This document shows positions 45,608 to 54,532 of a stretch of DNA of 64,000 nt, one piece after another. Position numbers and translations under genes: made by a program. The notes below the pieces were generated by a model. The model did no database searches. It had not been told where the DNA came from and was given only the letters and a program-made list of their open reading frames with translations. The stretch comes from an uncultured Clostridia bacterium (GTDB lineage Bacteria > Bacillota > Clostridia > TANB77 > CAG-508): assembly GCA_948678575.1 (NCBI GenBank), contig CAPPGO010000001.1, positions 62,001-126,000 on the forward strand. Direction: 5' to 3'. The first letter of the stretch is position 1. Each line of letters starts with the position of its first letter.

Positions 45608-45636
45608 TTTACAAAAAAATATATTATTGGTATGAT
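45608..45636 (+). promoter_or_regulatory. Promoter of the 45691 gene
   Basis: TTTACA (45608-45613), 17 bp, TATGAT (45631-45636), 55 bp before the TTG start. Confidence 0.55.
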
Positions 45637-45690
45637 ATATAAATATAATGAAAATTAGCTAACTATTGTTTTTTATAGGAGGTGTATATT

Positions 45691-46041
45691 TTGAAAGCTG
45701 TTTTTCCATGCAAAGGTGTTGTAGTAATTACAAAACAAAATGTTGACATGCTTACAAATTTTTACGAGGGAAATTTAATAAATTCAAAATTATTTTCAGC
45801 ATATTCACAAAATAACTTTTCTGTTCAAGTTGGAAGTTTTAATTATTTTCCACAAAATTCTACAATAATTTTAGAAGAAAATACAAATTTGCTTACAATA
45901 CAAGAATTAAATAAAGTTCTTGCTCAAACTGCTGAACAACAAAAAGAAGAACACATATCTCAAAAAACAAAAGATGTTCCGATTGAAGATAACTTTATAA
46001 AGGATCATCCTTTCTTTCAAACTTTAAAACCATTAAACTAA
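45691..46041 (+). CDS. Hypothetical protein, small and cytoplasmic
   Basis: 116 residues, opening KAVFPCKGVVVITKQN with no membrane segment or signal peptide. The middle is Asn-, Phe- and Gln-rich (SAYSQNNFSVQVGSFNYFPQN) and the end is a basic, Gln-rich helix (KVLAQTAEQQKEEHISQ). I do not recognise the family. The TTG at 45691 is the start, eight bases after AGGAGG; the GTG at 45682 overlaps that site. It lies nine bases before the DUF1292 gene, so the two form a transcript. Confidence 0.65.
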   Translation: MKAVFPCKGVVVITKQNVDMLTNFYEGNLINSKLFSAYSQNNFSVQVGSFNYFPQNSTIILEENTNLLTIQELNKVLAQTAEQQKEEHISQKTKDVPIEDNFIKDHPFFQTLKPLN

Positions 46042-46050
46042 GGAGAAATT

Positions 46051-46329
46051 ATGAAAAAGCCATCAATTATAAATTATCAAGGAAAATCTATTGAAGCTGA
46101 ATTAATTTTAGCTTTTACTTGTAAAGAAAATGGTAAAAACTACATTGCAATAAACAATGGCGATTTAGTTTTTAGTAAAAATAGTTCATATAACAATTTA
46201 GATATTTTAGAAGTTATTAGTGAAGACAATAACGAATATCATGTTTCAAATATTTTAGATGAAGACTGGGAAGCAGTTCAAAACACTATGATAACTGAAA
46301 TTTTTGCAAAAATAAAATCAGATTTTTAA
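46051..46329 (+). CDS. DUF1292 family protein
   Basis: 92 residues. The pattern fits DUF1292, a small Firmicute family of unknown function: a beta start (AELILAFTCKENGKNYIAINNG), ILEVISEDNNEYHVSNILDEDWEAVQNTM and a helical end. In Clostridia it often lies near alaS or RNase genes, but here the neighbours are an unknown gene and a terminator. AAGGAG lies before the ATG. Confidence 0.7.
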   Translation: MKKPSIINYQGKSIEAELILAFTCKENGKNYIAINNGDLVFSKNSSYNNLDILEVISEDNNEYHVSNILDEDWEAVQNTMITEIFAKIKSDF

Positions 46330-46333
46330 AAAT

Positions 46334-46375
46334 AAAACAGTACTAGCTTTAAAAATTCTAGTACTGTTTTTATTT
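46334..46375 (+). terminator. Terminator of the DUF1292 transcript
   Basis: AAAACAGTACTAG pairs with CTAGTACTGTTTT and is followed by TATTT; a 13-bp stem just after the stop. Confidence 0.85.
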
Positions 46376-46406
46376 ATAACAACAGATAACACTATCTATT
46401 GTTAAT

Positions 46407-47763
46407 CTATTTTGTTAATGTATATGCTTTACTTTCACTTGTACCATCTCCTACATTTGTATCATTAACCTTAACTCCTGACTGCAAAGAAACCACTGGG
46501 CGTACTCCGACACCCATAGTGTGCACTTGAAGAATCCCACCAACAGTATTAACGAGATACAGCCAACCACCCTGTGTAGTCGACCCAGCAAGCCAATACG
46601 AATCACCCACATCAAGTAGTCCTGAATAAATCGATTTCCATCTTGAACCAGAAATCTCTCGCAAAGTATCATCAGATACAGAACACCCGATCAACCACCT
46701 CCAAGGTCTGTCCCGTTATTTCCTGATACAATGTTTCAATCTCATTCAAAGGGCTATACATCGTAGCGTTACAATCTCCCAATGTAGGATGAACTGTCGC
46801 ATCATCCTTATAACACCCAAAAGCATGACACCCAACATTTTTATCGACATAGTTTATATTCTTCCAATTTGCATATTCTTCCGTTAAATCCTCTAAGGCA
46901 AGCACTGATGTCTCGACTTTACCAATCTCATAATTACAACGAATTGGACAATTTGCTGAAATCAGTTTAACTACCCCACTAGATCCATTTCCACTTTTAC
47001 TTAATACTCGCCAATTTCCTCCATTTACTGAACCACCACTTACATACATTCCTATATCTACTACATCTACTAAATATTCTCCTGCATGTATATATGGCGT
47101 TTCTACAATTACTGTACATTGTGCTTTTTTATTTCCATCCTCTGTTGTTACTGTTATAGTTGCTGTTCCCATCCCTACTACTGTTATTTCTCCATCATTT
47201 GATACTATTGCAACTTCCTTATTATCTGAATTCCATGTTACACTTTTATTAGTTGCTTCACGAGGTTCAACTATCACTGTCAATTGTTTTTTATCTGCTA
47301 CATTTAAATTTATATTTGTTGCAGATAAAGTCACTCCTGTAACACTTATTTTTTCTGATGGATTAGGATCTGTTTCATTAAATTCTATTTCATTCCATTC
47401 ACCCAAACCAGTTGTTTCTGAAAAACTAGCTTCAAAAACTATTTTACCTCTATTATCCGTTACTGTTACTTTTCCACCTGTACATGAAACAATTGCTTCA
47501 CTAGCTGTTGTTTCACTTCTTCCTTCATATGGTGTTTTATTTACAAGATAATCTGTTTGCCAACCTGATAATACCATTTCTGCTTCTTCTAAAATTACTG
47601 CTTTTCTATTTGTATCAACAGCATTAGTTGCTCTGTTTATAACTCCGTTATTACCTGCTATCAAGTTAATACTTACTCCTGCTAGTATTAATAAAACAAT
47701 TATTGTTATTACTAATGCAATTAATGTAATACCTTTCTCTACTTTTTCATTACATTTCATCAT
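46407..47763 (-). pseudogene. Pilin-like protein with Big_2 domain, frame break
   Basis: The first frame (46672-47763) opens with NEKVEKGITLIALVITIIV, a prepilin signal. A bacterial Ig-like Big_2 domain follows (VTGVTLSATNINLNVADKKQ, then PREATNKSVTWNSDNKEVAIV and GTATITVTTEDG), then a Cys-bearing part. Near 46690 the frame stops (VFCI). Another frame continues with LIGCSVSDDTLREISGSRW, GSTTQGGWLYLVNTVGG and the closing GVGVRPVVSLQSGVKV, a usual end for this family. At least one base change is needed near 46680-46715, and reading there suggests two. AAAGGAG precedes the ATG at 47763. Confidence 0.72.
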
Positions 47764-47799
47764 TTGTTTCTCCTTTCATTCTATTTTCAGCAAGTTTTA

Positions 47800-47853
47800 T
47801 ACTACGTCAAACCGTAGTAGCATTATTATACTACGACTTATCGTAGCTGTCAA
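47800..47853 (-). promoter_or_regulatory. Promoter of the Big_2 pilin gene, filled with operators
   Basis: Minus strand: TTGACA (47848-47853), exactly 17 bp, TATAAT (47825-47830). The spacer is occupied by CTACGACTTATCGTAG (47831-47846), a palindrome, and the matching TACTACG-N6-CGTAGTA (47800-47819) lies downstream of the -10 box. The centres are 29 bp apart. The neighbouring HTH protein (47896) is a candidate repressor. Confidence 0.8.
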
Positions 47854-47895
47854 GGAGTAGTATTTTATGATAAAGTAAATTTAAGGTATATGAAT

Positions 47896-48111
47896 ATGAA
47901 AAGTGGAAAAATTGTTATAAAATTAGATGAATATTTGAAAAAAAATAAAATTAGTAGAAGTAGTTTAGCACGAAATGGTGGTCTACGCTATGATACTATA
48001 CTTAGTTATTGCAGACAAAATGTAACTCGACTTGATACTGACACACTCGCTAAATTATGTATTGCACTTAATTGCCAAATTTCTGATATTCTTGAATTTG
48101 TTGAAGATTAA
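47896..48111 (+). CDS. Small XRE/Cro-type HTH protein
   Basis: 71 residues, almost all one Cro/C1-type helix-turn-helix: LDEYLKKNKISRSSLARNG, GLRYDTILSYCRQN and LDTDTLAKLCIALNCQISDILEF. It resembles the small single-domain repressors of Firmicutes. The start at 47896 is nine bases after AAGG; the ATG at 47890 is too close. It is divergent from the Big_2 pilin gene, with operators between them, so it probably controls that promoter. A terminator follows. Confidence 0.85.
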   Translation: MKSGKIVIKLDEYLKKNKISRSSLARNGGLRYDTILSYCRQNVTRLDTDTLAKLCIALNCQISDILEFVED

Positions 48112-48116
48112 AAATA

Positions 48117-48150
48117 CCCCGTAAATGATTGAATTTACGGGGGTTGTTTT
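48117..48150. terminator. Terminator between the HTH gene and maf
   Basis: CCCCGTAAAT pairs with ATTTACGGGG and is followed by TTGTTTTTAT on the plus strand. Minus-strand maf ends at 48150, so it may serve both directions. Confidence 0.85.
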
Positions 48151-48734
48151 TATATTATTCCTAGTATTCTATTTTCTTTTAAAATCTCATAAATTCTTTG
48201 AATAGGAAGTCCTAAGGCACTTGTATAATTTCCTTCAATTTTGTCAATAAATAATGAAAAAGAATCTTGAATTCCATATCCTCCTGCTTTATCATAAGGC
48301 ATTTCATTAGAAATATATTCAGATATTTCTAAATCATTCATAGGTTTTACATATACAGCTGTTTTATGTAGTTCTTTATATTCTTTTTCTTTTTCCTTAT
48401 TATCAATAAGTACAGCAATACTTGTATAAATATAATGTCTTTTACCTTGAAGTTCTCTAAGCATATTCATTGCATCTTCCCTATCTTTTGGTTTTCCAAA
48501 AACTTTATCTCCAAGTACTACCAAAGTATCAGCACCAATAATCGTTCTATCACCTTGTGTATTATCATAAACAATTTTTGCTTTTTGATATGCTAAATCT
48601 TTTGATTGTTCTTCAAGAGATAAAGACATATTTCTCATTTCTTCTAAATCACTTACTAAAATTTCATAATCAAATCTTCCCAAATCCATAAGTTCTTTTC
48701 TTCTTGGTGAAGTTGATGCTAAAATAATTTTCAT
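48150..48734 (-). CDS. maf: Maf-like nucleotide pyrophosphatase
   Basis: 194 residues. It hydrolyses non-canonical NTPs such as dTTP/UTP-type nucleotides and is linked to septum inhibition in Bacillus. ILASTSPRRKELM opens the protein (Ser/Arg of the active site), IIGADTLVVLG near 66 and GKPKDREDAMNMLRELQGKRH near 78 follow, and DKAGGYGIQDSFSLFIDKIEGNYTSALGLP closes it. These match the family well. Confidence 0.92.
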   Translation of the reverse strand: MKIILASTSPRRKELMDLGRFDYEILVSDLEEMRNMSLSLEEQSKDLAYQKAKIVYDNTQGDRTIIGADTLVVLGDKVFGKPKDREDAMNMLRELQGKRHYIYTSIAVLIDNKEKEKEYKELHKTAVYVKPMNDLEISEYISNEMPYDKAGGYGIQDSFSLFIDKIEGNYTSALGLPIQRIYEILKENRILGII

Positions 48735-48833
48735 TTTTTTATTTCCTCTTATACTTTAATTTATTTGCTAAAATTATATATTTTAATAAATAAAGTGTCA
48801 ATCATTATTAATAAATTTAGAATATATATAATT

Positions 48834-48897
48834 AGAAGATAGATATATATAAATAATTATTTCGTATCGAATATAACTATTTATACATCTATCCTCT
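48834..48897. repeat. Long imperfect inverted repeat upstream of pflB
   Basis: About 30-base arms: AGAAGATAGATATATATAAA and onward (48834-48864) faces TTTATACATCTATCCTCT (48880-48897), with only a few mismatches and a TAT loop. It lies upstream of the pflB promoter and 100 bp from maf. It may be a regulator site or the remains of a mobile element. Confidence 0.65.
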
Positions 48898-48947
48898 ATC
48901 ATTAATTTTTAAATATTATAATATTCAAAAACTTAAAATATTATATA

Positions 48948-48976
48948 TTGTTTTTTATAAATATATATGATAGAAT
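48948..48976 (+). promoter_or_regulatory. Promoter of pflB
   Basis: TTGTTT (48948-48953), 17 bp, TAGAAT (48971-48976), about 48 bp before the pflB start. Confidence 0.6.
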
Positions 48977-49024
48977 GAGTCCAAATGGTTATAATAATTT
49001 AAGTAACAAAAAAAGGAGGAATTT

Positions 49025-51259
49025 ATGAAATTTGATGCTTGGAATGATTTTGTTTCAGGAGACTGGAATAAAGAAATCAATGTAAGAGATTTCATTCAAA
49101 AAAACTATACTCCATATAATGGTGATTCAAGTTTTTTAGCTAATGCTACTGACAAAACAACAGCATTATGGAATGAAGTTTTAGAACTTTATAAAAAAGA
49201 AAGAGAAAATGGTGGTGTTTTAGATATATCTGATGATATTGCATCTACTATCACTAGCCATGATGCAGGATATATTAATAAAGATTTAGAAGATATAGTT
49301 GGACTTCAAACAGATGCTCCACTTAAAAGAGCTATTATGCCAAATGGCGGTATTAGAATAGTTGAAAAATCTTGTGAAGCCTATAACAGAAAAGTATCAG
49401 ACAAAATTGAAGATATTTTCCATAATTATAGAAAAACTCACAATGATGGTGTTTTCGATGCTTATACACCAGAAATTAGAGCAGCTAGAAGTTCTCATTT
49501 AATTACAGGTTTACCAGATGGATATGGCCGTGGAAGAATAATTGGAGATTACAGAAGAGTTGCACTTTATGGTGTTGATGCTTTAATAGAAGATAAAAAA
49601 GAACAATTTGCTAATACTCGTTCAAATTGGATGTCAGAAGAAATAATCAGAGAAAGAGAAGAAATTTCAGAACAAATTAGAGCTTTAAATGCTTTAAAAG
49701 AAATGGCTCAAAAATATGGATTTGATATTTCTAAACCAGCTACAAATGCAAAAGAAGCTATTCAATGGTTATATTTTGGATATTTGGCAGCTGTAAAAGA
49801 TCAAAATGGTGCTGCTATGAGTATTGGTAGAACTTCTACTTTCTTAGATATTTATATCGAAAGAGATTTAAGAAATGGTTTAATCACAGAACAAGAAGCA
49901 CAAGAATATATGGATCATTTTATTATGAAACTTAGATTGGTTCGTTTCCTAAGAACACCTGAATATGATCAATTGTTTAGTGGAGACCCTGTTTGGGTTA
50001 CTGAAAGCATTGGTGGTATGGGAATTGACGGTAGAACAATGGTTACTAAAAACTCTTTTAGAGTTTTACACACATTAAATACATTAGGTCCTTCACCAGA
50101 ACCAAACTTAACAGTTTTATGGTCTACAAGATTACCAGAAGGCTTCAAAAAATTCTGTTCATTAATGTCTATAAAAACAAGTTCTATTCAATATGAAAAT
50201 GATGACTTAATGAGAGAATACTGGGGCGATGATTATGGAATTGCTTGCTGTGTTTCAGCTATGAGAATAGGTAAACAAATGCAATTCTTTGGTGCCAGAG
50301 CAAACCTTGCAAAAACTTTAACTTATGCTATTAATGGTGGTAGAGATGAAGTTTCTGGAAAACAAATAACACCACAATTTGCACCTGTTACTTCTGAATA
50401 TTTAGACTATGACGAAGTATGGGCAAAATTTGATAATATGATGGATTATGTTGCAGGAATTTATGTTGATGCATTAAATATTATTCATTATATGCATGAC
50501 AAATATGCTTATGAAGCTATTGAAATGGCTCTTCATGATAAAGATATATTAAGAACAATGGCTTGTGGTATAGCTGGTTTATCAATTGTTGCAGATTCTT
50601 TCTCAGCAATGAAATATGCAAAAGTAAAAGTTATCAGAGATGAAACTGGTTTAGCAATTGATTATGCTATTGAAGGAGATTTCCCAAAATATGGAAATGA
50701 TGACGATAGAGTTGATGAAATTGCTGTTAAAATTCAAAAAGCATTTATGGATAAACTTAGAAAGCAAAAAACTTATAGAAATTCTAAACCAACTATGAGT
50801 ATTTTAACAATTACTTCAAATGTTGTTTATGGTAAAGCTACTGGAAATACCCCAGATGGTAGACGTGCTGGCGCTCCATTCGGACCTGGTGCAAACCCAA
50901 TTCATGGAAGAGATACAAATGGTGCCGTTTCAGTATTAAATACTCTTGCAAAATTACCTTATAAACATTCAGAAGATGGAATTTCTTATACTTTTGCTAT
51001 CGTTCCAGGAGCATTAGGAAAAGATGAAGAAAGCAGAGTTAATAACTTAGTATCTTTATTAGATGGATATTTCTGTCAATTTAGTCACCATGTAAATGTT
51101 AATGTATTTGATAGAGCTCTTCTAGAAGATGCTATGGAACATCCAGAAAAATATCCTCAACTTACAATTAGAGTTTCAGGATATGCTGTAAACTTCATCA
51201 AATTAACTAGGGAACAACAATTAGATGTTATAAATAGAACAATTCATGAAAGAATTTAA
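49025..51259 (+). CDS. pflB: Formate acetyltransferase (pyruvate formate-lyase)
   Basis: 744 residues, full length. It converts pyruvate and CoA to acetyl-CoA and formate under anaerobic conditions using a glycyl radical. The two catalytic Cys are in IACCVSAMR (~408-409). The radical Gly lies in IRVSGYAVNF (~719) near the C-terminus. Domain order is normal and I see no gaps. AAGGAGG lies before the ATG. pflA, its activator, follows after a terminator-like hairpin. Confidence 0.97.
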   Translation: MKFDAWNDFVSGDWNKEINVRDFIQKNYTPYNGDSSFLANATDKTTALWNEVLELYKKERENGGVLDISDDIASTITSHDAGYINKDLEDIVGLQTDAPLKRAIMPNGGIRIVEKSCEAYNRKVSDKIEDIFHNYRKTHNDGVFDAYTPEIRAARSSHLITGLPDGYGRGRIIGDYRRVALYGVDALIEDKKEQFANTRSNWMSEEIIREREEISEQIRALNALKEMAQKYGFDISKPATNAKEAIQWLYFGYLAAVKDQNGAAMSIGRTSTFLDIYIERDLRNGLITEQEAQEYMDHFIMKLRLVRFLRTPEYDQLFSGDPVWVTESIGGMGIDGRTMVTKNSFRVLHTLNTLGPSPEPNLTVLWSTRLPEGFKKFCSLMSIKTSSIQYENDDLMREYWGDDYGIACCVSAMRIGKQMQFFGARANLAKTLTYAINGGRDEVSGKQITPQFAPVTSEYLDYDEVWAKFDNMMDYVAGIYVDALNIIHYMHDKYAYEAIEMALHDKDILRTMACGIAGLSIVADSFSAMKYAKVKVIRDETGLAIDYAIEGDFPKYGNDDDRVDEIAVKIQKAFMDKLRKQKTYRNSKPTMSILTITSNVVYGKATGNTPDGRRAGAPFGPGANPIHGRDTNGAVSVLNTLAKLPYKHSEDGISYTFAIVPGALGKDEESRVNNLVSLLDGYFCQFSHHVNVNVFDRALLEDAMEHPEKYPQLTIRVSGYAVNFIKLTREQQLDVINRTIHERI

Positions 51260-51266
51260 AACCTAA

Positions 51267-51327
51267 AAATGAGCGTTGTTTTGCACCGTTACTGCTTTAT
51301 AACTTGCAATACACGCTTATTTTTTAA
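51267..51327 (+). terminator. Terminator-like stem after pflB
   Basis: TGAGCGT (~51270) pairs with ACGCTTA (~51313-51319) around a large loop with further pairing, followed by TTTTTTAA. It would let pflB be expressed more than pflA. Confidence 0.55.
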
Positions 51328-51353
51328 TTATATTAAAGAAAGAATATGAGAAT

Positions 51354-52073
51354 ATGGAAAATTTAATTGGAAAAATACACTCTTTTGAATCATTAGGAAC
51401 TGTTGATGGTCCAGGTATTCGCTTTGTACTATTTATGCAAGGTTGTCCTTTAAAGTGTAAATATTGCCATAATAGAGATACTTGGGACATGAATCATGGA
51501 ACAGAATATACTATTTCTGATGTTGTAAAAAAAGTAATTCGTAGTAAACCTTATATGGATAATTCAAATGGTGGAATTACTATATCTGGTGGCGAACCTT
51601 TACTACAAATAGATTTTTTGATAGCACTATTTAAAGAATTAAAATCATATAATGTTCACACTTGTTTAGATACAGCTGGTAGTATTAAAATCACACCAAA
51701 AGTTGAAGAACTTTTATCACTTACTGATTTAGTATTATTAGATATCAAACATATTAATAATGAAAAATGTATAGATTTGACAGGACTTCCAAATCATAAC
51801 ACCTTGAAATTTGCAGAATATTTAAGCAATCATAATATTCCTATATGGATTAGACAAGTTTTGATTCCGGGAATTACAGATGATGAAAATGATTTAAAAA
51901 AATTAAAAGATTTTATAAATACTCTAAAAACTGTTCAAAAAGTTGAAATTCTTCCATATCATGATATGGGAAAATTCAAATGGGAAGAATTTGGAGAAAA
52001 ATATTCACTAGAAAACATTAAACTTCCTACAAGTGAAGATGTGCAAAAAGCAAAAGAAATTCTAGGTATATAA
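51354..52073 (+). CDS. pflA: Pyruvate formate-lyase activating enzyme
   Basis: 239 residues, radical SAM. CPLKCKYC holds the iron-sulphur Cys at residues 31, 35 and 38, and GGITISGGEPLLQ near 76 binds SAM. It forms the glycyl radical in PflB, encoded just upstream. The ribosome site is weak (AAAGAAAG), which, with the hairpin before it, suggests lower expression than pflB. Confidence 0.95.
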   Translation: MENLIGKIHSFESLGTVDGPGIRFVLFMQGCPLKCKYCHNRDTWDMNHGTEYTISDVVKKVIRSKPYMDNSNGGITISGGEPLLQIDFLIALFKELKSYNVHTCLDTAGSIKITPKVEELLSLTDLVLLDIKHINNEKCIDLTGLPNHNTLKFAEYLSNHNIPIWIRQVLIPGITDDENDLKKLKDFINTLKTVQKVEILPYHDMGKFKWEEFGEKYSLENIKLPTSEDVQKAKEILGI

Positions 52074-52083
52074 AGGAGATTTT

Positions 52084-53034
52084 ATGGATATTAAAGAAAA
52101 AATACATGAAATGAAAAAAACAATCCTTCACTTACATTTAGATGGTTCTCTAAGACCAAATACTGTTCAAAGTTGGCTATGTTCAGAAGGTGCATGTGGT
52201 GTAGCTTCTGTTATAAAAGAAAAACTTATGGTTTCAAAAGATTGTCAAGACTTAAATCAATATTTAGAAAAATTTGACTTACCTATTAGACTTCTACAAA
52301 CAGAAGAACATATAAAACAGGCTACATTCGAATTATATGAAGATTTAGCTAAACAAAATGTAAATTATGCCGAAGTACGCTTTGCTCCTAGTTTACATTT
52401 AAACAAAGGATTGTCTTACTCACAAATAGTAGAATCTGCAATTAGCGGTCTAGTTGAAGCTAAAAACAAATATCCTATTAATGGAAATCTAATTTTATGT
52501 TGTATGAGAGGAAATGATAATACTGAGCAAAATTTAGAAACTATTAAAATTGCAAAGCAATATTTAGGTAAAGGCGTATGTGCCATAGATTTAGCAGGTG
52601 CAGAAGGTCTATTTCCTACCAAAAACTTTGAATATATTTTTGAACTTGCCCATAAATTAAACATTCCATTTACTATACATGCTGGCGAATCTGATGGTCC
52701 AGAAAGTATAAAATCTGCTTTAAAGTTTGGTGCAAAAAGAATTGGACATGGTATTAGATGTATAGAAAATAAAAAACTTATGGAAGAATTAAAAAGTAAA
52801 AAAATTTTACTTGAAATCTGTCCTACAAGTAATTTACAAACTCAAGCTGTAACAGGAAAATATCCATTAGAAGAAATTTATAATAGTGGTATATTAGTTA
52901 GTATAAATACAGATAATAACACTGTTTCTAATACAGACATAGAGCAAGAATACAATTTGGTTTTAGAAAATACTAATTTAACTTTTGACGATTTAATTAA
53001 AATGAATAAAAATGCAGAAGAAGCTATTTTTTAG
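52084..53034 (+). CDS. add: Adenosine deaminase
   Basis: 316 residues. It converts adenosine to inosine for purine salvage. Zinc and catalytic residues are visible: HLHLDGSLRP (two His), IHAGESDG (His and Glu), RIGHGIRCIE (His), and INTDNN (Asp; most members have TDDP, here TDNN). The Asp is kept. AAGGAG lies before the ATG; the stop overlaps the histidine kinase stop on the other strand by 11 bp. Confidence 0.9.
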   Translation: MDIKEKIHEMKKTILHLHLDGSLRPNTVQSWLCSEGACGVASVIKEKLMVSKDCQDLNQYLEKFDLPIRLLQTEEHIKQATFELYEDLAKQNVNYAEVRFAPSLHLNKGLSYSQIVESAISGLVEAKNKYPINGNLILCCMRGNDNTEQNLETIKIAKQYLGKGVCAIDLAGAEGLFPTKNFEYIFELAHKLNIPFTIHAGESDGPESIKSALKFGAKRIGHGIRCIENKKLMEELKSKKILLEICPTSNLQTQAVTGKYPLEEIYNSGILVSINTDNNTVSNTDIEQEYNLVLENTNLTFDDLIKMNKNAEEAIF

Positions 53035-54523
53035 CTTCTTCTATTTCAAAGTAGAACTCTACTCCATCTATTTTATTAGTAACACCATAATTATTATTAT
53101 ATCTATTCATAATTGCTTTTACCAAAGATAATCCTATTCCAGTTCCACCATTTGATCTGTTTCTAGAACTATCTACTTTATAAAAACGATTCCAAATTCT
53201 ATTCAAATCTTCATCAGCAATATTTTTTCCAGTATTAAAAACTGATACTCTTAGTTTATTAGGTGTTTTTGCTTTTTTTACAGTAATTTTAATTAAATTT
53301 TTATCTTTAATTTTTTCTACATTTTTAATAGCATTAGTAAAATAGTTTGTAACTACTTGTTCTATGTAAAAATCATCTGCATAAACATTAATTATTCCCT
53401 CATCTTTAAACTCAACCTCTATCTCTTTTTCTTTCAAAACGACCTTAGAATTCTTTATAACCTCATTTATTACTTCTGATAAGTCAAATACCTTATCATT
53501 AAATTTTCTTTCCTCATATTCCAATTTCATAAGTTCTAGAAGTCTTTTAACTAGCTTATCCATCTTGTTTGCTTCATCTAATATAACTTCACTATAAAAC
53601 TTTTTACTTTCTTCATCTGTGATTACATTTTCAACTAATCCTTCTGCATATCCTTGTATTAATGCTATTGGTGTTTTTAATTCATGCGATACATCTGAAA
53701 TAAATTGTTTTCTCATTTCATCTATCTTAGATCTTTGTTCAATGTCTTTTTCAAGTTCCATGTTATTTAATTTTAATTGATAAATTGTATCTTCTAATTT
53801 ATCCGATAAAATATTTATACTTCTTCCAAGCTCATTTATTTCATCTTCATTATCCTGTATTCTATATTTTTTACTAAAATCTAAATTAGCCATGCCATTC
53901 GCAATATCATTTAATTCTTCAATTGGCTTAGTAAATCTTTCGGTAATTACTAATATTGCTATACCACCAACTATCATTGTTACAAAACCTAAGATAAGTA
54001 GAAATTGATTTGAAATTCGCACACTATCTTGAATTGGAGTAATAGGCATTCTCATATATACTTTTACATTATCAAGTACATTTCCAGAAAAAACTATGAA
54101 AGTTAAACCATACTGTCTATCTTGTTCTCTGGAAATAGTTATTTCAGATGTTGAATATAATATATCTCCCTTAGAGAAAATACTATATCCAACATCATAG
54201 TTTACTTCTTTTATAGTTCCAAAATGGCTTAAAAAATTCCCCTTTGTAGAAAAAATTTCTTTTTCACCATTTACTATTAAAATTTCAAAATTGTTACTTA
54301 ATGCAATCTTTTCTAATTCTTTTTCTAAATCTTCACTTATTTCTTCTGAATAATTAGATTTTATATATTCAAAAGCTTCTAATGAACTTTCCTTTTTTGA
54401 ATATACATACAAAGTTTCTAAAACAACACTATTTACAATAACTAGAAAACTTATTATCATTGCAACTACAATACAAAGTGTAATAAACAATTTTGCTCTG
54501 ATTGAATTAAAAATTTTTTTCAT
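53024..54523 (-). CDS. Sensor histidine kinase
   Basis: 499 residues. Two membrane segments (about 10-32 and 165-190) enclose an outer sensor part of about 130 residues. HAMP follows at ~190-245, then a phospho-acceptor His in FISDVSHELKTPIALIQG (~280), then HATPase: YFTNAIKNVEK (N box) and GGTGIGLSLVKAI (G box) near 470. It pairs with the OmpR-type regulator nine bases upstream. The signal is not readable; such pairs in Clostridia often sense the cell envelope. Confidence 0.93.
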   Translation of the reverse strand: MKKIFNSIRAKLFITLCIVVAMIISFLVIVNSVVLETLYVYSKKESSLEAFEYIKSNYSEEISEDLEKELEKIALSNNFEILIVNGEKEIFSTKGNFLSHFGTIKEVNYDVGYSIFSKGDILYSTSEITISREQDRQYGLTFIVFSGNVLDNVKVYMRMPITPIQDSVRISNQFLLILGFVTMIVGGIAILVITERFTKPIEELNDIANGMANLDFSKKYRIQDNEDEINELGRSINILSDKLEDTIYQLKLNNMELEKDIEQRSKIDEMRKQFISDVSHELKTPIALIQGYAEGLVENVITDEESKKFYSEVILDEANKMDKLVKRLLELMKLEYEERKFNDKVFDLSEVINEVIKNSKVVLKEKEIEVEFKDEGIINVYADDFYIEQVVTNYFTNAIKNVEKIKDKNLIKITVKKAKTPNKLRVSVFNTGKNIADEDLNRIWNRFYKVDSSRNRSNGGTGIGLSLVKAIMNRYNNNYGVTNKIDGVEFYFEIEEAKK

Positions 54524-54532
54524 AACTTTTCC

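Noticed and set aside
48735..49024. Rex or Fnr site before pflB
   Set aside because: No TTGTGAA-N4-TTCACAA or TTGAT-N4-ATCAA pattern is present; the only structure is the long inverted repeat.
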